DNA of 23,005 nt from DATCHW01 sp036508135 (GCA_036508135.1 DATCHW010000261.1:1-23005), one strand, 5' to 3'; counted from the first letter of the stretch, positions 1-7,243 are shown. Notes: a model not told the origin generated them from the sequence alone. Numbers and translations are program-made.

Positions 1-735
1 GTAGTAGCACGAATCCAAACTTATGACCTCGTAACATGCTTGGATTTCGTTCAATAGACCTAATAGTTCCGCCGGATTATCCAACGGAATATCGCGGTCT
101 TCGAAAGTTCCTATACATGCACTTCCGAAATTCGCTTTATCAACATTAGGATGAGAACCTTCTGTTGATAAGAGAATCGAACCGTATGTAATTCGAGGGT
201 GAAGAATATTTAGATATATTCCTTTTATTTTGCATACAGGTTCTTCATATTCCTTTACAGTTCCTTTTTCAGTATAACCCTCGTATACTTCAAAAACCGG
301 AGAATAGAATTTATAAGCGTAGACGCCACTATCCTTCATCAATAATATCCAGCCTGACTTGCTAATCGTCTTCACTATCTCCAGTAAAGCATCACCAATT
401 ACTTCTGATTTATAAATCTTTTGAAGCTTTAATAATTCGCTAGTATACAAATCATTTACTTTGTCAATAGCTGTTTTCAACTCTTCCTTAAAAATTGATT
501 TCAACTGCTTCAGGGAATTCACGAATTCAATCTCTGACTCTAACACTACTTCACGCACTAACACTTTCTCCTGTCTTGATTTCAGCAGACGTTCATTTAA
601 GTCTTTGAACTTAATCTCTTTCGTTAATACATTTTTCAGTGAATCAGATGCTAATTCGAGTTTCAAATCATTCGGTTTCTTATTTAATCGCCTGAAAAAA
701 TCCTGATTGATTCCCGGTGGATTTTGTTCTTCCAT
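1..735 (-). CDS. E2/UBC-like (prokaryotic E2 family) protein, C-terminus cut by window edge
   Basis: This reading frame is open for 245 codons from an ATG at 733-735 and runs off the left edge. Residues 1-125 are charged and probably helical or coiled coil. From about residue 128 a beta-rich domain follows, ending in HPNVDKANFGSACIG with His195-Pro196-Asn197 and Cys207. An HPN followed about ten residues later by G-x-C is the active-site signature of E2 ubiquitin-conjugating enzymes and of the prokaryotic E2 families (for example PRTRC protein B). By analogy Cys207 would carry a thioester to a ubiquitin-like protein, and such a candidate is encoded just upstream. There is no Shine-Dalgarno before the ATG, and a perfect hairpin lies 25 nt upstream. 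The E2 assignment rests on this motif and the neighbour alone, so it is probable, not certain. Confidence 0.6.
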   Translation of the reverse strand, partial: MEEQNPPGINQDFFRRLNKKPNDLKLELASDSLKNVLTKEIKFKDLNERLLKSRQEKVLVREVVLESEIEFVNSLKQLKSIFKEELKTAIDKVNDLYTSELLKLQKIYKSEVIGDALLEIVKTISKSGWILLMKDSGVYAYKFYSPVFEVYEGYTEKGTVKEYEEPVCKIKGIYLNILHPRITYGSILLSTEGSHPNVDKANFGSACIGTFEDRDIPLDNPAELLGLLNEIQACYEVISLDSCYY

Positions 736-759
736 ATATTTAATTTGATTTTAAGAATG

Positions 760-797
760 AAGGGGAACACCCAGTGCCTCTCAACAGTGTTCCCCTT
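760..797 (-). repeat. Perfect 11-bp inverted repeat between the Ubl-like and E2-like genes
   Basis: AAGGGGAACAC (760-770) and GTGTTCCCCTT (787-797) are exact reverse complements around a 16-nt loop. On the transcribed minus strand the stem is followed by CATTCTTAAAATC, not a U-tract, so it is a poor intrinsic terminator. It could trim or stabilise mRNA and set the Ubl-like/E2-like expression ratio; that role is inference. Confidence 0.75.
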
Positions 798-829
798 TTG
801 TGAATTAGAATTGTAATCGTGTGAAGTGA

Positions 830-1084
830 TTAAGCGGCGACGTTGAATCTGACTAACGATAAATCGCCTTCGAAATTTCCGGATTCGATATCGCTCGGGC
901 TGAGGTTCTTGTTATCTCCATCGTAGATATCAAACTTACTGATACCGTTGTCTCTGGCGATGGCTTTCAGCTTATCTACTAAGCCTAATCCCTCGACGCC
1001 TGTTACGTCGTAGGAGTTGCCGTTACATTTTACTAATGTTTTTGTTTCAACCGGTGTACTGGTTGTTTCATTATTCCATACCAT
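830..1084 (-). CDS. Small ubiquitin-like (beta-grasp) candidate protein
   Basis: An 84-aa protein with a good SD (AAAGGAA, about 8 nt before the ATG). The predicted order of elements fits a beta-grasp/ubiquitin fold: strand (TLVKCNG), strand (SYDVTG), a helix (GLVDKLKAIARDNGI), strand (KFDIYDG), an NLSPSDI turn, and a final strand LVRFNVAA. The size also fits. The gene lies in the same operon directly before an E2-like gene, which supports a role as the modifier of a ubiquitin-like system. The C-terminus is -Ala-Ala, not the Gly-Gly used by ubiquitin, ThiS and MoaD. It therefore needs no C-terminal trimming to expose a diglycine, but canonical activation would be unusual. It could also be a non-conjugated beta-grasp adaptor. 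The fold is inferred from pattern only. Confidence 0.55.
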   Translation of the reverse strand: MVWNNETTSTPVETKTLVKCNGNSYDVTGVEGLGLVDKLKAIARDNGISKFDIYDGDNKNLSPSDIESGNFEGDLSLVRFNVAA

Positions 1085-1152
1085 GGTTGTGTTCCTTTCT
1101 TTTTTTGTTTATAAATGGTTTTAAAAATCTTTTGTTACTTGTTACTTCTGAC

Positions 1153-1458
1153 TCAAAGAGCGTTGAGCTCTGCTAAAAAGTACGTGGGAAGATTGTTGAA
1201 GGGTGTATTTGTTTGAGATGGGTTCTGGTGTTCAGCAGGTGGTGTTACATTTTCTGTTTCTAAATCTATTTCGGCTTCATCTTCGTAGTAACTATAATTA
1301 TCACTATCATTATTATCGTAATCTTGGTCATGAATATTATCATGGTCGTAAAGTAATTCCTCGGCTTCTTCAAGACTATTAGCGAAGACATATCCGGTTA
1401 AGTTACCGTAAGAAGTGCAGGAATAACCGATGCGAACGAAATATTTATCCATAGGCAT
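1153..1458 (-). CDS. Acidic small protein, paralog of the adjacent upstream gene
   Basis: A 101-aa product. The N-terminal part (DKYFVRIGYSCTSYGN, then a VFANSLEEAEELL helix) looks like a small alpha/beta module. The middle is an Asp/Asn/Glu/Tyr-rich, probably disordered stretch, and the end is LPTYFLAELNAL. The 97-aa neighbour shares the same start (NKYLLRIPYS), acidic middle and end (IPSYFLAELQQL), so the two are tandem paralogs. Two ATGs are possible (1456-1458 and 1450-1452). The second gives MDKYFVRI, which aligns better with the paralog start. There is no clear SD, but the gene begins about 22 nt after the previous stop. The family is not recognised. The conserved C-terminal peptide next to Ubl-like and E2-like genes makes these candidate substrates, adaptors or inhibitors, which is inference. 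Confidence 0.75.
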   Translation of the reverse strand: MPMDKYFVRIGYSCTSYGNLTGYVFANSLEEAEELLYDHDNIHDQDYDNNDSDNYSYYEDEAEIDLETENVTPPAEHQNPSQTNTPFNNLPTYFLAELNAL

Positions 1459-1480
1459 TAATTTTATTTTGAAAATCTGT

Positions 1481-1774
1481 TTATAGTTGTTGAAGTTCGG
1501 CTAGAAAATAGGATGGAATTTGGGAGAAAGGTGATTCATCGTCCGTGATTTGTGCCGGTTCTACTACGTCTTCTTCTTCCAATTCTGCATCTGTATCAGA
1601 GTATTCGAAATCCATATCTCCGTCGTTTTCATTATCATCATATTCGTCTGAGTGATGTTCTCCGAACTCGCTCGCTTTATCTAACGCGTCATCTTCTGAA
1701 TCAGCATATACAATACAAGAATAAGTCCCATATTTTCGATATGAGTAGGGGATTCTTAATAGATATTTGTTCAT
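1481..1774 (-). CDS. Acidic small protein, tandem paralog, translationally coupled to RHH gene
   Basis: A 97-aa product starting MNKYLLRIPYSYRKYG. It has an IVYADSEDDALDKASE helix-forming segment, a strongly acidic middle (many D/E, few K/R) and the end IPSYFLAELQQL. It is a paralog of the next downstream gene, sharing both ends while the acidic linker differs. Its ATG overlaps the stop of the preceding RHH frame as ATGA (1771-1774), a classic translational-coupling arrangement, so no separate ribosome site is expected. No known family is recognised. The hydrophobic YFLAEL tail after a disordered acidic linker resembles a short docking peptide. That reading is speculative. Confidence 0.75.
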   Translation of the reverse strand: MNKYLLRIPYSYRKYGTYSCIVYADSEDDALDKASEFGEHHSDEYDDNENDGDMDFEYSDTDAELEEEDVVEPAQITDDESPFSQIPSYFLAELQQL

Positions 1775-1968
1775 GATGCAATTGATTTAATTTCTGTTTC
1801 GGTGGATTCTGTGGTGGTGGCGGTGATGGTGATAGGTTTGTCTTGGACTTTTTCGGCTAAATGCTGTCGTAATATTTCATTCACGTAACGCGTCATGGGT
1901 TTCTTATACTGTTTTGCGAGTTTGTATAATTTAGGAATAATTTCCTCGGATATTTTTGGGCTATAAAT
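1771..1968 (-). CDS. Ribbon-helix-helix (CopG-like) protein, apparent ATT start
   Basis: A 65-aa frame with no ATG, GTG or TTG at its head. A strong SD, AGGAGG (1977-1982), sits 8 nt before an ATT codon (1966-1968), the likeliest start. The sequence has the ribbon-helix-helix layout: a short strand (YSPKIS), helix A (EEIIPKLYKLAKQYKK) and helix B (PMTRYVNEILRQHLAEK), then a Thr-rich tail. RHH proteins are dimeric DNA binders, often antitoxins or autorepressors. The stop overlaps the next gene as ATGA, which argues that the frame is translated. The only in-frame ATG (residue 24) would destroy the fold. Alternatives are a gene that has lost its start, or AUU initiation used for low expression. 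As first gene of the operon it may autoregulate it. Confidence 0.6.
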   Translation of the reverse strand: MYSPKISEEIIPKLYKLAKQYKKPMTRYVNEILRQHLAEKVQDKPITITATTTESTETEIKSIAS

Positions 1969-2030
1969 TTGAATATCCTCCTTTATTGGGTTAATGTTAG
2001 GAGAAAAGAGTGTAAATCTTTTCTATAGTT

Positions 2031-2039
2031 ATTATACCA
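2031..2039 (-). promoter_or_regulatory. Extended -10 promoter candidate for the RHH/Ubl-like operon
   Basis: The minus strand reads TGGTATAAT, a perfect extended -10 (TGnTATAAT). It lies about 50 nt before the AGGAGG ribosome site of the RHH gene. The best -35 at 17-nt spacing is the weak TTAATA, as is common for extended -10 promoters. In AT-rich DNA chance matches occur, but position and completeness are good. Confidence 0.5.
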
Positions 2040-2251
2040 TGAAAAGTATGATTTATTAATTGACTTAAAAATAGACTCGTCTATTTAGTGTTCCTAGAAT
2101 TATAAAACTTTTTGATTTTTATCGTAACCTCTTTTCTCTCAAAACTACTTAAATAAGCCTGAAACAATTCTTTTCGTTTATAAAGTATTTCTCCGTTTTA
2201 CTAGTGCATTGAACTTTGGTGTATGTTTAGACATATTTTGATAAAAAAATT

Positions 2252-2527
2252 ATGGGAATGATAAAAACAGAATTACATAATTTCTTGAACGAACGGGAAA
2301 AAGAGAAAAAAGAAAGGGAAGAGACTAGAAAAACAAAAGATATTAATAATTATACTATCTTTGACTTAGCTGATATGTTAATTGAATATGTAGACTGGAG
2401 AATTCAAGAAAATGATGACAGTATACAAAAATCAAAAGAATTAAATGAGATGAAAGCAGATATTACAAAACTTTTGAAAAAAGTATTTCCTGAAGAAAAA
2501 GGTGATAAAAAAATAATTTATAGTTAG
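2252..2527 (+). CDS. Small charged hypothetical protein
   Basis: A 91-aa product, or 89 aa from the second ATG at 2258. It is very rich in Lys and Glu. Residues 4-30 form an alternating charged helix (REKEKKEREETRKTK) and the rest is also helical (FDLADMLIEYVDWRIQEND). There is no signal peptide or recognised domain. It is divergent from the RHH operon, with 211 nt between the two starts. No SD is present. Codon use is very AT-rich like the nuclease genes downstream, so it may belong to the same acquired segment. Function unknown. Confidence 0.55.
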   Translation: MGMIKTELHNFLNEREKEKKEREETRKTKDINNYTIFDLADMLIEYVDWRIQENDDSIQKSKELNEMKADITKLLKKVFPEEKGDKKIIYS

Positions 2528-2669
2528 ATAATACTTTTATATAATTATTTATCATTTCTACTTTTAAATTTCTTGCAGCTTTTGTATTGAGCTACATGGA
2601 AATGGCTTTCATTTTCTTTCTAAAATTTCGCTTCATACATCATAGTGATTTAATTTTTCAGAATGAACA

Positions 2670-2801
2670 GTGAACAGAGATTTGTCTTATGAAAAAACAT
2701 TAGGTAATCGATATTTTACAGCATTTGCATATGCATTTGCAATTATTTCATTTGTCATTTATATGATTTTTATCTTAATTTCATCAAGAATTAAAAAATA
2801 A
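2670..2801 (+). CDS. Possible 43-aa single-span membrane peptide (GTG start)
   Basis: The frame starts at GTG and encodes a short polar head (NRDLSYEKTLGNR), one long hydrophobic span (YFTAFAYAFAIISFVIYM then IFILIS) and a basic end (SRIKK). This is the normal topology of a small inner-membrane protein. There is no SD and no family is recognised. AT-rich DNA produces hydrophobic frames by chance, so this is tentative. Confidence 0.3.
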   Translation: MNRDLSYEKTLGNRYFTAFAYAFAIISFVIYMIFILISSRIKK

Positions 2802-2908
2802 TAATTATTTTCATTAAACCGAGATTAGATTCTTCGGGATATCAACGCGCTTAATATTATCAGATTATTAAAGGTAATCAAAGTGGGTTGATGTTCTGTA
2901 ATTGAGCT

Positions 2909-2974
2909 ATGCGGAATAAAGGACTTAATATCGGTACTATATTATTATTATTTTTAATTATTATGGTCAAATAA
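2909..2974 (+). CDS. Possible 21-aa hydrophobic peptide
   Basis: ATG-initiated frame encoding MRNKGLNIGTILLLFLIIMV plus a final Lys: a basic head and one hydrophobic segment. Size and layout are like small membrane peptides, including some type I toxins, but no SD better than GAG and no antisense RNA are visible. Low confidence. Confidence 0.22.
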   Translation: MRNKGLNIGTILLLFLIIMVK

Positions 2975-3118
2975 ATATTAGAAATGGTTTAATAATTTGT
3001 AAAGATATAACGCTAATGATAATTTTTAGTATATATAAAAATATGTTCATATAAATACATTATTGAGTTTTGTATATTTATAAGATAACTTAGTTTGCTT
3101 TTTTAAAATGCATTAATA

Positions 3119-4207
3119 ATGGTAAATAATTTTTTAGATAAATTAATTGATTGGCGAGAATTTGAAGATTTTGTAAAAAATCTTTATGCTCAGGAAGGAA
3201 GTTTCGTTGTAGAGAGAAATGTTTTGGCAATTGGAAATTCAGGTGCAAGAAGGCAAATTGATGTAAAACTAACTCATAAAACTTTATTTCATGAATACAT
3301 TACTATTATTGAATGTAAAAGATGGAGAAAGAAAATTAGTAGGTCATTAATCGATGTATTACATGCGACTATAGAGGATTTAAACGCGTCGAAAGGAGTA
3401 ATGTTTACAACTACCGGTTATGAAGTAGGAGCGACTGAATACGCAAAATCTAAAAATATTGATCTGTATTTAGTAAGAGATCTAACTGAAGAAGAATGGG
3501 GTTTACCAGGAAGAGAAATAAGAATATATTTCAGAATGTTTGCGGGTAATTTTAATTCGATAAATATTCCTAATACAAAGGTAGCTTTCTTCTCGGCAAA
3601 GGTACCTACTCCCAAAATAGATCTTGGTATCGAAATTTACCCAAATCAAGAGTTTAAAGAAAATTTATATCTGTTTTCGAATATAACTAATACTAAAGGA
3701 AAACATTTATTGAATATTCTGTTTGATACTAGAATTTCTATTCTCGAAAAAATAGCTAAAAATTATAATTTTAATGATTTGAAAAAAAATGAATTTAAAA
3801 TCGGATTTAATTGCGATATTTGTTTAGATTTTAGCAATTATGAATTTTGCATTTTAAATTATCCTGAATATGTAGTTTGGCTTGATAAATTATATTATAA
3901 TTTATCCGTTTCAGTTAATCAATTTAAATTCCAACATGATAGAGGAAATCGTTTTGATTTTGCATTGATTGTTGAGAATTATATCAATAAAAGTCCTAAT
4001 GTCGTTTCGAAAACCAAACAAGATGTAAGTATTAAAATAGATAAGATCTTAAAGAAAGAAGATAAAAGCGAAAAGGTATTGGAAAACGATTCAGGAGTCA
4101 CTGTATATTGTGAACCCTGGGTTATCGTTAAATTCGATAAGGATATACCAATTGTTAAAGTTGATGTTGATATTATTGATTTGAATAAATTCTACAGAAC
4201 AATCTAA
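3119..4207 (+). CDS. Mrr-like restriction endonuclease-fold protein
   Basis: A 362-aa protein. Residues about 10-125 are an Mrr_cat-type nuclease domain: a helix (WREFEDFVKNLYAQEG), then QIDV with Asp48, then ITIIECKRW with Glu65 and Lys67. This is the D...(E)xK metal site of the PD-(D/E)XK superfamily, followed by the usual SRSLIDVLHATIEDLNASKG helix and VMFTTTGY strand. Residues 130-362 are a long C-terminal region not recognised, possibly specificity or interaction. Mrr proteins cleave modified or foreign DNA. No methyltransferase lies nearby, so a modification-dependent or abortive role fits better than a classical restriction-modification pair. It precedes another nuclease-fold gene on the same strand by 120 nt. 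There is no SD. The base composition is very low in GC, consistent with transfer. Confidence 0.75.
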   Translation: MVNNFLDKLIDWREFEDFVKNLYAQEGSFVVERNVLAIGNSGARRQIDVKLTHKTLFHEYITIIECKRWRKKISRSLIDVLHATIEDLNASKGVMFTTTGYEVGATEYAKSKNIDLYLVRDLTEEEWGLPGREIRIYFRMFAGNFNSINIPNTKVAFFSAKVPTPKIDLGIEIYPNQEFKENLYLFSNITNTKGKHLLNILFDTRISILEKIAKNYNFNDLKKNEFKIGFNCDICLDFSNYEFCILNYPEYVVWLDKLYYNLSVSVNQFKFQHDRGNRFDFALIVENYINKSPNVVSKTKQDVSIKIDKILKKEDKSEKVLENDSGVTVYCEPWVIVKFDKDIPIVKVDVDIIDLNKFYRTI

Positions 4208-4327
4208 ATTAAATAAATTAATGCTTCACGATGCCAAAATTAAAAAGTCTTAATCGACTTAGAAAATAAAAAATATTCATTTCCAAGAATTATCTTAAAA
4301 CAAACGTTAATTCAAGAATCTAAAAAA

Positions 4328-5701
4328 ATGTATAATATTATTTCCATAGGAACAGAATTTCCTACAATCGAATATTCTGCTTTAAATGAAAAAAAATCAT
4401 TATCGGATGCTGATATAGTATTATTAGACGCAAACATTAATAATGTAGATTATAAGGCTAATAATAGATATGCGGGTTTAGAACTATTTACCGATGAATC
4501 TTCTTCTGAAATATTGGATTGCTTTCAATATTGGAATAAAGAAATAATTAATTTCTTGAAAACAGGAAAAACAATTTATATTTTATTATCTCCCAAAAAA
4601 GATTTTTATATCTATACAGGAGAAAAAAGTTTTAGAGGTACAGGTAGAAGCACTACTACCATCAATAACGTTATGAGTTATAATAATTATAAATTTCTTC
4701 CCTTCAGTTTTAATATTATTAATTCAAAAGGAGAAAATATTATCGTAACTCATAGTATGGTAAAAAATCTTTTTGATCACTCAAAGAAATTTATGAAGTA
4801 TGAAGCTTATATAGAACAAGATAAATCTAAAATAGCGTGGTTTACGACTAAGAATAAAGATAAAAATCTTGGTGCAGGTTATAAAGTTCATAATGGGTAT
4901 TTAATATTTATTCCAACAATAGAATTGCCAGAGAATTATTCTTCAAAAGATGGTGAAAGTTGGAATAAGAATGCAATAGTCTGGGGTCAAGAATTTGTTA
5001 AATGTTTAGTAGAAATTAATAAATCGTTGAATGAGAAATTTGATAAAACACCAACTCCGGGTTGGGTAAACGCCAAAGATTTTGAACTAAATATAATTGA
5101 AAAAATTAAAAATGATATTAATGATATCAATGAAGAAATTAAAAAGAAAAACGAATTATTAGAGAACCTCAAAAATAATCTCGAAGAAAAAGAAATGATT
5201 AAAGATTTATTATTTGAATCTGGTAAATCTTTAGAAAATGCAGTTATTAAAGCTTTAGAAATACTTGGATATAAAGCTGAAAATTATAATGATGGCGAAT
5301 TAGAAATAGATCAAGTCATTCTTTCTCCCGAAGGAGATAGATTTATTGGTGAATGTGAAGGAAAGGACAATAAAGATATAGATATTACAAAATTTAGGCA
5401 ATTACATGATTTAATTAGTCAAGATTTTGAAAGAGAAGAGGTAGAAGATAAAGCGTATGGTCTATTGTTAGGTAATCCTCAAAGATTTTTATCACCAATT
5501 GAAAGAAATTTAGATTTTACTATTAAATGTAAAAAAGCAGCTGAACGTGAAAATATAGGTTTGATAAGAACAACAGATTTATTTTATGTAGTAAAATATT
5601 TAATTGAAAATGAGGATGAGAATTTTAAAAAAGATTGTAGAAATAACATCAAAAATCAACTTGGTAGTATTATACAATTCCCTAAATTACCAGATAGTTA
5701 A
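4328..5701 (+). CDS. Coiled-coil protein with C-terminal PD-(D/E)XK-like domain
   Basis: A 457-aa protein with three parts. Residues 1-235 form an alpha/beta domain (IVLLDAN, then KTIYILLSPKKDFYIY) reminiscent of a sensor or amidotransferase-like fold, not identified further. Residues 250-300 are a coiled coil (IIEKIKNDINDINEEIKKK onward). Residues 300-430 resemble a restriction-endonuclease-like core: a helix (SLENAVIKALEILGYKAE), ELEIDQVI with Asp328, and RFIGECEGKD with Glu342/Glu344 and Lys346, then an LLGNP strand. Proteins of this layout occur in bacterial defence loci. No SD is present. With the Mrr-like gene it forms a same-strand pair next to a recombinase. Substrate and trigger are unknown, and the nuclease call is by motif only. 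Confidence 0.65.
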   Translation: MYNIISIGTEFPTIEYSALNEKKSLSDADIVLLDANINNVDYKANNRYAGLELFTDESSSEILDCFQYWNKEIINFLKTGKTIYILLSPKKDFYIYTGEKSFRGTGRSTTTINNVMSYNNYKFLPFSFNIINSKGENIIVTHSMVKNLFDHSKKFMKYEAYIEQDKSKIAWFTTKNKDKNLGAGYKVHNGYLIFIPTIELPENYSSKDGESWNKNAIVWGQEFVKCLVEINKSLNEKFDKTPTPGWVNAKDFELNIIEKIKNDINDINEEIKKKNELLENLKNNLEEKEMIKDLLFESGKSLENAVIKALEILGYKAENYNDGELEIDQVILSPEGDRFIGECEGKDNKDIDITKFRQLHDLISQDFEREEVEDKAYGLLLGNPQRFLSPIERNLDFTIKCKKAAERENIGLIRTTDLFYVVKYLIENEDENFKKDCRNNIKNQLGSIIQFPKLPDS

Positions 5702-5934
5702 ATTTTATATTATTTAAATTTTATTTGTTAATTCTCTATTCCTTAAATTATTTAATTAAGAACTAAAAGAGAAACAAAATTCACAATTAAAAATAACAGA
5801 TAAGGACGCATGTATTAACGTTCTGCCCTCCAACTTGATCTTTATAATACTCCGGTTCTAATTAAACATACTCTATTGGGATTAAATGATATTCTTTGGT
5901 TTTTTCTATTTTATTATTAAAAAGTAATCCCAGC

Positions 5935-6990
5935 TTAATCAACAGCCAGGATTGCTCTTTTTAAATCTTCGATTCCGATGTGAGTATAATTCAAAGTTGT
6001 TTTTAGTTCTGAATGTCCGGCTAACATCTGAACATAGTTAACGTTGATTCCTTTCTTAATACAATTGGTTATAAAAGTATGTCTTAGACAATGAAAATGG
6101 AATTTCTCTGGTAATTCTGCCTTTCTAATATAATATTTAAACTTATGAGTAATAAAACTTCTGGAAATCAATTTATTAACTGACTTCGAGAATAAATATC
6201 CATCTAAGTTATAAAGTTTAAATATGTTACCATTTTCAATCATCATTTGATTGATAATACCCTTCAGTTTATTATTAATCGGGATTTGTCTGGTTTTGCC
6301 TGTCTTAGTTTTGAAGTTATCTTTATTTCTAATGTGAATTACTCTTTCATTCAAATCAATATCTTTCCATTGAAGATTCAATATTTCATTCAAGCGGCAA
6401 CCGGTGTTTAATCCTAATAGTATTAAATTATACATCAAAGGGTTTTCTTTCGCAGCTAAAAGGAGCTTTGATACTTCATCGTCAGACATGCTTAGTCTAT
6501 CTTTTTGAGATATCCTGAGCTTCGATATACCTTTGACCGGGTTATGAATGCACCACCCAAATTTTAGTCCAATGTTAAATATGGATTTTAAGGTGCTTAA
6601 ATCAATATTGCAGGTTGAAGGAGTCACTTCTTTTAACCTGAACGATTTATATAATTCGATATCTTTAATGGAAATTTGATTTAAAAACTTGTCACCGATT
6701 ATTTTTAGAAAGGATTTAAATGTATTTTTATAAATACTGACTGTACCTTTTCTCAGGTTATTTGATACATAAGATATCACATTTTGTTCCAGGTCTGAAA
6801 AGTTTCTTAGTGGGCGTGGAGAGGGGACTGTGGAATTATTTTCTTTTACTTTATTTGCAAATGCGATTAAGAAAGTGAGTGCTTCATTTTTATATGGTGA
6901 ACCGGTTGTGACAGATTTTCTTTTCCCATTTTCATCGAAATAGTAAACATAATATCTGCCACGGGGGGTTTTATTTTTTGATAAAAACAT
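5935..6990 (-). CDS. Tyrosine recombinase / phage-type integrase
   Basis: A 351-aa protein of full family length. The N-terminal part has an Arm-like beta region (GRYYVYYFDENGKRKS) and a core-binding domain (residues about 63-160). The catalytic domain has the complete set: Arg199 (NTGCRLNEIL), Lys near 229-232 (KTKTGKTRQIP), His300-x-x-Arg303 (HCLRHTFI), His326 (AGHSELKTT) and the nucleophile Tyr335 (LNYTHIG). It should catalyse site-specific integration or excision. The SD is AAAGG, 9 nt before the ATG. It is convergent with the nuclease genes, with 233 nt between them that contain no gene. No tRNA or obvious attachment-site duplication was found in the window, so which side the mobile unit lies on is unresolved. 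AT-rich composition matches 2252-5701, suggesting they form one island. Confidence 0.92.
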   Translation of the reverse strand: MFLSKNKTPRGRYYVYYFDENGKRKSVTTGSPYKNEALTFLIAFANKVKENNSTVPSPRPLRNFSDLEQNVISYVSNNLRKGTVSIYKNTFKSFLKIIGDKFLNQISIKDIELYKSFRLKEVTPSTCNIDLSTLKSIFNIGLKFGWCIHNPVKGISKLRISQKDRLSMSDDEVSKLLLAAKENPLMYNLILLGLNTGCRLNEILNLQWKDIDLNERVIHIRNKDNFKTKTGKTRQIPINNKLKGIINQMMIENGNIFKLYNLDGYLFSKSVNKLISRSFITHKFKYYIRKAELPEKFHFHCLRHTFITNCIKKGINVNYVQMLAGHSELKTTLNYTHIGIEDLKRAILAVD

Positions 6991-7031
6991 TTTTAAAACC
7001 TTTCAAAATATTTAGAATATATATTTAAGAT

Positions 7032-7037
7032 ATTATA
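7032..7037 (-). promoter_or_regulatory. Candidate -10 box for the integrase gene
   Basis: The minus strand carries a perfect TATAAT about 42 nt before the integrase ATG, leaving room for a short leader with its AAAGG ribosome site. No good -35 is seen at 16-18 nt, so this is a moderate candidate. Confidence 0.35.
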
Positions 7038-7130
7038 CCCTTTAATTTATTTAAATTATTGAAGTGAGGCAAGAGTGAGGCAGGTGTATAAAAAGGTGTT
7101 AAAATCGAATAAAAATCAAGATTGCATCAG

Positions 7131-7167
7131 TTGTACAAACTGTTGATGTTTAAATAAGTTTGAACAA
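7131..7167. repeat. Imperfect 10-bp inverted repeat upstream of integrase
   Basis: TTGTACAAAC (7131-7140) and GTTTGAACAA (7158-7167) are reverse complements at 9 of 10 positions with a 17-nt spacer. TTGTACAA is itself palindromic. It lies about 140 nt upstream of the integrase start, between the low-GC island and the higher-GC patatin block. It could be a recombinase core site or a regulator operator. There is no second copy in the window to decide. Confidence 0.45.
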
Positions 7168-7243
7168 TCTCTCAAACGGATTATTTAATTACTGATTAAC
7201 GACGGAAAATTATCGTGAAATGAAAAAGTAACTTCTATTGCAA

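Larger units (their letters stand above)
2528..3118 (+). other. 591-nt AT-rich spacer
   Basis: No gene longer than about 45 codons is apparent on either strand. It holds two very short plus-strand frames encoding hydrophobic peptides (listed separately) and otherwise unstructured AT-rich sequence. No terminator or clear promoter stands out. Confidence 0.6.

Noticed and set aside
461..706. Plus-strand 81-codon frame
   Set aside because: Antisense to the E2-like gene, Ser/Phe/Asn-rich composition typical of a shadow frame.
760..797. Calling the Ubl/E2 hairpin an intrinsic terminator
   Set aside because: No T-tract follows the stem on the minus strand.
830..1084. Calling the 84-aa protein a ThiS/MoaD sulfur carrier
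   Set aside because: It lacks the C-terminal Gly-Gly and lies with no thiamine or molybdopterin genes.
7060..7085. Short direct repeat GTGAGGCA (GTGAGGCAAGAGTGAGGCAG) near the integrase as an attachment site
   Set aside because: Only 8 bp, copies adjacent to each other, no matching copy at another island edge.
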